Shown one piece after another: positions 57,467 through 64,000 of a stretch of DNA of 64,000 bases (positions within the stretch are counted from its first letter, which is position 1; every line of letters starts with the position of its first letter). Below the pieces are notes generated by a model that worked only from the letters and a program-made list of their open reading frames with translations, was not told the DNA's origin and did no database searches. The stretch is from contig OX457062.1 of the NCBI GenBank assembly GCA_949752795.1, positions 92,493,777 to 92,557,776 on the forward strand. Reading direction: 5' to 3'. The translations under genes were made by a program, and so were the position numbers. The stretch comes from Hyperoodon ampullatus (Eukaryota; Chordata; Mammalia; Artiodactyla; Ziphiidae).

Positions 57467-57785
57467 CTTAAAAACACATTCATTTATTACTTCACAGTTT
57501 CTGTGGATCAGGATTTTTGGCATAGGCTAGCTGGGTTCTCTGCTCAGGGTCTCAGAAAGCTGCAAGCAAAGTGTTTACAGGGGCTACATCGTCATCTGAG
57601 GCACATTTAAAATCCTTTTCCAAACTCATTAGTTGTTGGAAATGTGAATTTCCTTTTAGTTGTGTGACTGAGATATCCATTTTCTTGTTAGCTATAGATC
57701 AGAACCACTCTCAGTTCCTAAAGGTCTCTCTCTGACCCTTGACATGTGGTGCTTGTCTCTCAAAACATGGCAAAATTTGCTTTTC
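57467..57785. repeat. Non-L1 segment inserted in the old L1
   Basis: The L1 text breaks after ttttctttctttatgac and resumes at gcttttctttttctagttttt. The intervening text (cattcatttattacttcacagtttctgtggatcagg, then ctagctgggttctctgctcagggtctcagaaagctgcaagc) resembles a known mammalian interspersed repeat that I cannot name. Related strings flank it (tttgattttcttt on the left, tttgcttttcttt on the right), possibly a duplicated target. Confidence 0.6.
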
Positions 57786-58697
57786 TTTTTCTAGTTTTTC
57801 TAAAGTGGAAGTTTAGGTTATTGGTTTGAGATTGTTCTTCTTTTATAATGTAGATTTTTACAGCTGTAAATTTTCCTTTAAGAACAGCTTTAGCTGCAGC
57901 CCGTAAGTTTTGGTATGGTTGTGCTTTTGCTTCTATTCATCTCAAAGTATTTTCTAACTTCATTTATGATATCTTCTTTGACACATTGGTTATTTAGGTG
58001 TATGTAATTTAATTGTCACATATTCGTGAATTTACAAGTTTATATCTGTTGCTGATTTCTAATTTCTTTCTATTGTGGTCAGAGAATGATGTCACTCCTT
58101 TTTAATTTTTTGAGACTTGTTTTGTGGTCTAACATCTGGCTATCCTGGAGAATTTTTCATATGCTTAGAGAAGAATATATGTTCTCCTATTTTTAAGTGG
58201 AGTATTCTGTACATATCTTTTAGGTCTAGTCAGTTTATAGTGCTATTCAGGTCATCTCGTTTTTGCTAATACTCTGTCTGCTTGTCCTAATCATCAGTTA
58301 AATTGGGGTATTGAAGTTGCCAATTATTATCATTGAATTGTCTTTTTCTCCCTAAATTATGCTAGTCTTTGCACTATTGTTAGGTGTATATATGTTTATA
58401 ATTGTTATATCTTCTTGATGGATGGACATTTTTATCATTATAAATATCCTTCTTTGTCTCTAGTAAAAGTTTTTGTCTTAAAGTCTACTTTTTTCTGATA
58501 TTAGTGTACTCACTCAAGCTCTGTTTTGGTTACTATGTGCATGGAATATGTATTTTCCAACCTTTTATTTATTATTATTATTTTTAATATCTTTATTGGA
58601 GTATAATTGCTTTACAATATTGTGTTAGTTTCTGTTGTACAACAAAGTGAATCAGCTATATGTATACATATATTCCCATATACCCTCCCTCTTGAGC

Positions 58698-58731
58698 CTC
58701 CCTCCCACCCTCCCTATCCCACCCTCTAGGT
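58698..58731 (-). other. G-quadruplex-capable tract in L1 3' UTR
   Basis: Plus-strand CCTCCCTCCCACCCTCCC, then TATCCCACCC: several G-runs with one- to three-base loops on the L1 sense strand. Confidence 0.6.
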
Positions 58732-59415
58732 CATCACAAAGCACCGAGTTGACCTCCCTGTGCTATGCAGCTGCTTCCCAGCTATCTATTTTACAGCTGG
58801 TAGTGTATATATGTCCATGCCACTCTCTCACTTCATCCCAGCTTACCAGTCCCTGTGTCCTCAAGTCCATTCTCTACATCTGCATCTTTATTCCTGTACT
58901 GCCCCTAGGTTCATCAGAACAATTTTTTTTTTAGATTCCATATATATGTGTTAGCATACGCTGTTTGTTTTTCTTTCTGACTTCTTCACTCTGTATGACA
59001 GATTCTAGGTCCACCCACCTCACTACAAATAACTCAGTTTTGTTTCTTCTTATGGCTGAGTAATATTCCATTGTATACATGTGCCATGTCTTCTTTATCC
59101 ATTCATCTGTTGATGGACACTTAGGTTGCTTCCATGTTCTGGCTATTGTAAATAGTGCTGCAGTGAACATTGTGGTACATGACTCTTTCTGAATTATGGT
59201 TTTCTACAGGAGTGGGATTGCTGGGTCATATGGTAGTTCTATTTTTAGTTTTCTAAGGAGCCTCCATACTGTTCTCCATAGTGGCTGTATCAATTTACAT
59301 TCCCACCAACAGTGCAAGAGGGTTCCCTTTTCTCCACACCCTCTCCAGCATTTATTGTTTGTAGATTTTTTGATGATGGCCATTCTGACCAGTGTGAGGT
59401 GATACCTCATTGTAG

Positions 59416-59419
<4 letters not shown>

Positions 59420-59447
<28 letters not shown>

Positions 59448-59639
59448 GCGGTATGTGGGCCTCTCACTGTTGTGGCCTCTCCCATTGCGGAGCACAGGCT
59501 CCGGACGCGCAGGCTCAACGGCCATGGCTCACGGGCCCAGCTGCTCCACAGCATGTGGGATCTTCCCGGACTGGGGCACGAACCCGTGTCCCCTGCATTG
59601 GCAGGCGGACTCTCAACCACTGTGCCACCAGGGAAGCCC
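59420..59639 (-). mobile_element. CHR SINE, short form, inside L1 ORF2
   Basis: Reverse CHR SINE with a (GTTTT)n tail at about 59420-59446, then gcggtatgtgggcctctcac through to ccaccagggaagccc. The perfect 16-bp duplication acctcattgtagtttt lies at 59404-59419 and 59640-59655. Open frames of 61-145 codons here are L1/SINE chimaeras by translation only. Confidence 0.95.
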
Positions 59640-61303
59640 ACCTCATTGTAGTTTTGATTTGCATTTCTCTAATGATTAGTGATGTTGAGCATCCTTTCAT
59701 GTGTTTGTTGGCAAGGTGTATATCTTCTTTGGAGATAGTGCCTTGATTACTGCAGCTTTGTACTATAGTCTGAAGTCAGGGAGCCTGATTCCTCCAGTTC
59801 TGTTTTTCTTTCTTAAGATTGCTTTGGCTATTTGGGGTTTTTTGTGTTTCCATACAAATTGTAAAATTTTTTGATCTAATTCTGTGGAAAATGCCACTGG
59901 TAATTTGATAGAGATTGCATTGAATCTGTAGATTGCTTTGGGTATTATAGTCAATTTCACAATGTTGATTCTTCCAATTCAAGAATATGATATATCTCTC
60001 CATCTGTTTGTGTCATCTTTGATTTCTTTCATCAGTGTTTTATAGTTTTCTGAGTACTAGTCTTTCGGCTCCTTAGGTAGGTTTATTCCTAGGTATTTTA
60101 TACTTTTTGTTGTAAAGGTAAATGGGAGTGTTTCCTTAATATCCCTTTCTGATCTTATGTTGTTAGTGTATAGGAATGCAAGAGAGTTCTGTGCATTAAT
60201 TTTGTATCCTACTACTTTATCAGATTCATTGCTTAGCTCTAGTAGTTTTCCTATGGCATCTTTAGGATTTTCTATGTATAGTATCTTGTTATCTGCAAAC
60301 AGTGACAGTTTTACTTCTTCTTTTCCAATTTGGATCCCTTTTATTTCTTTTTCTTCTCTGATTGCCATGGCTAAAACTTCCAAAACTATGTTGAATAAGA
60401 GTGATGAGAGTGGGCACCCTTGTCTTGTTCCTGATCTTAGAAGAAATGCTTTCAGTTTTTCACCATTCAGAATGATGTTGGATGTGAGTTTGTCATATAT
60501 GGCTTTTATTATGTTGAGGTAGGTTCCCTCTATGCCCACTTTCTGGAGAGTTTTCATCATAAATGGGTGTTGAATTGTGTCAAAAGCTTTTTTTGCATCT
60601 ACTGAAATTATCATATGGTTTTTATCCATCAATTTGTTAATGTGGTGTATCACAATGATTGATTTGCATATATTGATGAATCTTTGCATTCCTGGGATAA
60701 ACTCCACTTGATCATGGTGTATGATCCTTTTAATGTGCTGTTGGATTCTGTTTACTGGTATTTTGTTGAGGATTTTTGCATCTATGTTCATCAGTGATAT
60801 TGGCCTGTAATTTTCTTTTTTTGTGACATCTTTGTCTGGTTTTGGGATCAGGGTGATGGTGGCCTCATAGAATGAGGTTGGGCATGTTCCTCCCTCTGCT
60901 ATATTTTGGAAGAGTTTGAGAAGGATAGGTGTTAGCTCTTCTCTAATGTTTGATAGAATTCACCTGTGAAGCCATCTGGTCCTGGGCTTTTGTTTGTTGG
61001 AAGATTTTTAATCCCAGTTTCAGTGCTTGCAATTGGTCTGTTCATATTTTCTATTTCTTCCTGGTTCGGTCTTTGAAGGTTGTACTTTTCTAAGAATTTG
61101 TCCATTTCTTCCAGGTTTTCCATTTTATTGGCATGAAGTTGCTTGTAGTAGTCTCTCATGATTCTTTGTATTTCTGCAGTGTCAGTTGTTACTTCTCCTT
61201 TTTCATTTCTAATTGTATTGATTTGAGTTTCTCCCTTTTTTTCCTGATAAGTCTGGCTAATGGTTTATCAATTTTGTTTATTTTCTCAAAGAACCAGGTT
61301 TTA

Positions 61304-61956
61304 TTTCTTTTTCTTTTTTTTAACATCTTTATTGGAGTATAATTGCTTTACAATGGTGTTTTAGTTTCTGCTTTATAACAAAGTGAATCAGTTATACATA
61401 TACATATGTTCCCATATCTCTTCCCTCTTGTGTCTCCCTCCCTCCCACCCTCCCTATCCCACCCCTCTAGGTGGTCACAAACCACCGAGCTGATCTCCCT
61501 GTGCTATGCGGCTACTGCCCACTAGCTATCTGTTTTACTTTTGGTAGTGTATGTATGTCCATGCCACTCTCTCACTTTGTCACAGCTTACCCTTCCCCCT
61601 CCCCATATCCTCAAGTCCATTCTCTAGTACGTCTGTGTGTTTGTTCCCGTCTTGCCCTTAGGTTCTTCATGACCATTTTTTTCCCCTAGATTCCATATAT
61701 ATTTGTTAGCATACAGTATTTGATTTTCTCTTTCTGACTTACTTCACTCTGTATGACAGATTCTAGGTCCATCCACCTCACTACAAGTAACTCAATTTCG
61801 TTTCTTTTTATGGCTGTGTAATATTCCATTGTATATATGTGCCATGTCTTCTTTATCCATTCATCTGTCAATGGACACTTAGGTTGCTTCCATGTTCTGG
61901 CTATTGTAAATAGAGCTGCAATGAACATTTTGATACATGACTCTTTTTGAATTATG
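61304..61956 (-). mobile_element. LINE-1 3' fragment nested in a younger-type L1
   Basis: About 650 bp reversed, 5'-truncated L1: T-rich tail, 3' UTR (aacatctttattggagtataattgctttac), ORF2 C-terminus (frame at 61686-61928, KCPLTDEWIKKTWHIYTMEY). Duplications agaaccaggtttta (61290-61303) and agaaccagctttta (61957-61970) match at 13 of 14 bases, and the host ORF2 continues exactly after them. Confidence 0.95.
61432..61467 (-). other. G-quadruplex-capable tract in L1 3' UTR
   Basis: Plus-strand CTCCCTCCCTCCCACCCTCC, continuing CTATCCCACCCC: five or more G-runs on the L1 sense strand. The same motif lies at about 48906-48938 in the 48.8 kb copy. Confidence 0.6.
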
Positions 61957-63049
61957 AGAACCAGCTTTTAGTTTTATTGATCTTTGCTCTTGTTTTCTTC
62001 ATTTCTCTTTCATTTATTTCTCCTCTGATCTTTATGATTTCTTTCCTTCTGCTAACTTTGGGGGTCTTTTGTTGTTGTTCTTCTTCTTTCTCTAATTGCT
62101 TTAGGTGTAAGATTAGGTTGTTTATTTGAGATTTTTCTTGTTTCTTGAGGTATCATTGTATTGCTATAAACTTCCCTCTTGGGACTGCTTTTGCTGCATC
62201 CCATAAGATTAGGTTGTCATGTTTTCATTTTTATTTGTTTTTAGGCGTTTTTTGATTTCTTCAGTGATCTCTTGCTTGTTTAGTAGTGTATTGGTTAGCC
62301 TCATGTGTTTGTATTTTTTACAGTTTTCTCCCTGTTGTTGATATCTAGTCTCATAACATTGTAGTTGGAAAAGATGCTTGATATGATTTCAATTTTCTTA
62401 AATTTACTGAGGCTTGATTTGTTACCCAAGGTGTGATCTATCCTGGAGAATGTTCCAGGTGACCTTGAGAAGAGTGTATTCTGTTGTTTTTGGATGGATT
62501 GTCCTAGAAATGTCAATTAGGTCCATCTGTTCTAATGTGTCATTTAAAGCTTGTGTTTCCTTATATATTTTCTGTTCAGATGATCTGTCCATTGGTTTAA
62601 GTGGGGTGTTAAAGTCACCTACTATTATTGTGTTACTCTTGATTTCTCCTTTTATGGTTGTTAGCATTTGCTTTATGTATTGAGGTGTTCCTAAGTTGGG
62701 TGCATAGATATTTACAATTGTTATATCTTCTTCTTGGATTGATCTCTTGATCATTATGTAGTGTCCTTCTTTGTCTCTTGTAACAGTCTTTATTTTAAAG
62801 TCTATTTTGTCTGATATGAGTATTGCGACTCTAGCTTTCTTTTGATTTCTATTTGCATGGAATATCTTTTTCCATCCCCTCACTTTCAGTCTGTATGTTT
62901 CCCTAGGTCTAAAGAGGGTCTCTTGTAGACAGCATAGATATGGGTCTTGTTTTTGTATCAATTCAGCCAGTCTGTGTCTTTTGGTTGAATCATTTAATCC
63001 AGTTACATTCAAGGTTATTATCAATATATATGTTCCTATTACCATTTTC

Positions 63050-63883
63050 TTAATTGTTTTGGGTTTGTTTTTGTAGGTCTTTTCCTTCTCTTGTGTTTCC
63101 CGCCAAGAGAACTTCCTTTAGCATTTGTTGTAAAGCTGCTTTGGTGTTGCTAAATTCTCTTAACTTCTGCTTGTCTGTAAAACTTTTGATTTCTCTGTCG
63201 TATCTGAATGAGATCCTTTCTGGGTAGAGTAATCTTGGTTGTATGCTTTCCTCTTTCATCACTTTAAATATATCTTGCCACTCCCTCTGGCCTGTAGAGT
63301 TTCTGCTGAAAGATCAGCTGTTAACCTTATGGGGATCCCCTTGTATGTTATTTGATTCTTTTCCCTTGCTACTTTTAATATTTTTTCTTTGTGTTTAATT
63401 TTTGTTAGTGCGATTAATACATGTTTCAGCATGTTTCTCTTTGTATTTATCCTGTATGGTACTCTCTGCACTTCCTGGACTTGGGTGGCTATTTCCTTTC
63501 CCGTGTTAGGGAAGTTTTTGACGATAATGTCTTCAAATATTTTCTCAGACCCTTTCTTTTTCTCTTCTTCTTCTGCGACCCCTGTATTTCGAATGTTGGT
63601 ACACTTAATGTTGTCCCAGAGGTCTCTGAGACTGTCCTCCATTCTTTCCATTCTTTTTTCTTTATTCTGCTCCTCAGCAGTTATGTCCACCATTTTATCT
63701 TCCAGTTCACTAATCCGTTTTTCTACCTCAGTTATTCTGCTATTGATTCCTTCTAGAGTATTTTTAATTTCAGTTATTGTGTTATTCTTTACTGTTTGTT
63801 TGCTCTTTAGTTCTTCTAGGTCCTTGTTGAACATTTCTTGCGTTTATTCTATTTTTGAAATTTTGGATCATCTTTACTATCAT
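63050..63883 (-). pseudogene. L1 ORF1 (RNA-binding chaperone), inactivated
   Basis: Start ATG at 63883-63881, stop at 63052-63050 (278-codon span). The longest frame (63259-63834) shows the coiled-coil (VEKRISELEDKMVDI, then KRMERMEDSLRDLWDNIK), then the RRM/C-terminal block (VPYRINTKRNMLKH, KILKVAREKNQITYK). The C-terminus (63050-63262) contains FTDKQKLREFSNTKAALQQM. Frameshifts near 63260 and 63840 break it. Four bases separate its stop from the ORF2 ATG. Confidence 0.9.
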
Positions 63884-64000
63884 TACTCTGAACTCTTTTT
63901 CAGATGGTTTGCCTATTTCCTCTTCATTTATTTGGTCTTATAGGTTTTTATCTTTGCCTGCAAGGTATTTCTCTGTCTTCTCATTTTGTATAATTTACAG

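Larger units (their letters stand above)
53948..58565 (-). mobile_element. Old LINE-1, 3' UTR and most of ORF2
   Basis: Reversed L1M-type copy: 3' UTR (taattattttaacagcttaatgaag, then aaccaaaatcaagataatgaatatatc) to about 54300, then ORF2 to 58565. RT-region landmarks are legible, for example a minus-strand frame at 56429-56626 with IYEKHAANIIFNGKKLK. It is interrupted by two CHR SINEs (54670-55221) and a non-L1 segment (about 57467-57785), and cut on the right by a younger L1 at 58566. Confidence 0.9.
58931..63045 (-). pseudogene. L1 ORF2 (endonuclease/reverse transcriptase), inactivated
   Basis: The start ATG is at 63045-63043. The endonuclease domain is well preserved at 62422-63045: LNVTGLN with the N-terminal catalytic Asn, CCLQETLF with the Glu, VNIYAPN, and VGDFNTPL with Asp and Asn. 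The distal SDH-type part is lost to a frameshift near 62440-62500. The RT part at 60057-60791 shows [14 protein letters not shown], but the catalytic box reads FADN instead of FADD (Asn codon at 60288-60290), which should abolish polymerase activity. A SINE, an L1 insertion and a deletion break the rest. The C-terminal frame is at 58931-59170. Confidence 0.92.
58566..64000 (-). mobile_element. LINE-1, large young-type copy, 5' end beyond the window
   Basis: Reversed L1: T-rich tail, 3' UTR (from about 58580), ORF2 (58931-63045), ORF1 (63050-63883), then the start of the 5' UTR to the window edge. It interrupts the older L1 at 58565. It carries a CHR SINE (59420-59639), a nested L1 fragment (61304-61956) and an internal deletion in ORF2 near 59735. 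At that point the text jumps from tcttctttggagatagtg to ccttgattactgcagc. By comparison with the L1 at 32-37 kb, about 580 bp are missing. Confidence 0.93.

Noticed and set aside
60057..60791. 244-codon minus-strand frame as a host gene
   Set aside because: It is the L1 ORF2 reverse transcriptase region, with L1-specific RT motifs and the rest of a decayed L1 on both sides.
63389..63943. 184-codon plus-strand frame, hydrophobic, membrane-protein-like
   Set aside because: It is the antisense of L1 ORF1. The hydrophobicity comes from reading Lys/Glu codons backwards.
31270..64000. Endogenous retrovirus as the source of the reverse transcriptase motifs
   Set aside because: The RT box is FADD/FADN with an AP-type endonuclease, an upstream ORF1, A tails and variable-length duplications, all L1 traits. 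No LTR pair, gag, protease or integrase signature was seen.
1..64000. A novel multi-gene system in the window
   Set aside because: No host open frame with coherent coding character was found. All long frames resolve to L1 or SINE sequence, so the window is repeat-rich non-coding DNA as far as the sequence alone shows.

Overview
The window is vertebrate nuclear DNA, almost certainly from a cetacean and probably a toothed whale. The key evidence is ten copies of a tRNA-derived SINE whose 5' end reads gcttccctggtggcgcagtgg and whose body is that of the CHR family (Cetacea-Hippopotamus-Ruminant, tRNA-Glu derived). Most copies are the short, internally deleted form common in cetaceans. No ruminant-specific repeats (BovB, Bov-tA) were recognised. 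The other repeats are MIR, L2, L3/CR1, hAT/MER5 and many LINE-1 copies, as in any placental mammal. All family names come from sequence memory; no database search was run.

No host protein-coding gene is visible. Every open frame either belongs to a decayed LINE-1, is a SINE read in six frames, or is a short chance frame of under about 130 codons with no recognisable domain. No rRNA gene, functional tRNA gene, CRISPR array, prokaryotic operon or endogenous retrovirus was seen. The window is an intergenic or intronic segment.

Layout. 1-19 kb: mostly single-copy DNA with scattered ancient MIR, L2 and L3 fragments, one L1 3' end (0.99-1.54 kb), three CHR SINEs and a GT/TA microsatellite (7.0 kb). 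19-22 kb: a hAT element, a small CpG-rich stretch split by a CHR SINE, then an old L1 interrupted by another CHR SINE. 22-31 kb: single-copy DNA with L2, MIR and a second hAT element. 31-38.5 kb: an old L1 split by a younger near-full-length L1 (ORF1, ORF2, 5' UTR), itself split by a long CHR SINE. 38.5-48.8 kb: single-copy DNA with L3, MIR and L2, and a MER5A inserted cleanly into a MIR3-like element. 48.8-49.4 kb: an L1 3' end. 51.8-64 kb: a stack of at least five L1 copies, all in the same orientation, carrying four CHR SINEs; the youngest large copy runs off the right edge of the window.

The elements do not form a pathway. The two large L1s once encoded the usual pair: ORF1p, an RNA chaperone, and ORF2p, an endonuclease/reverse transcriptase. 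That machinery also mobilises CHR SINEs. Both are now inactive, through frameshifts, stops, insertions and, in one copy, loss of a catalytic aspartate. Target-site duplications let the insertion order be read at several places. Every L1 recognised here lies on the minus strand, which would fit an intron of a plus-strand gene but does not prove it.
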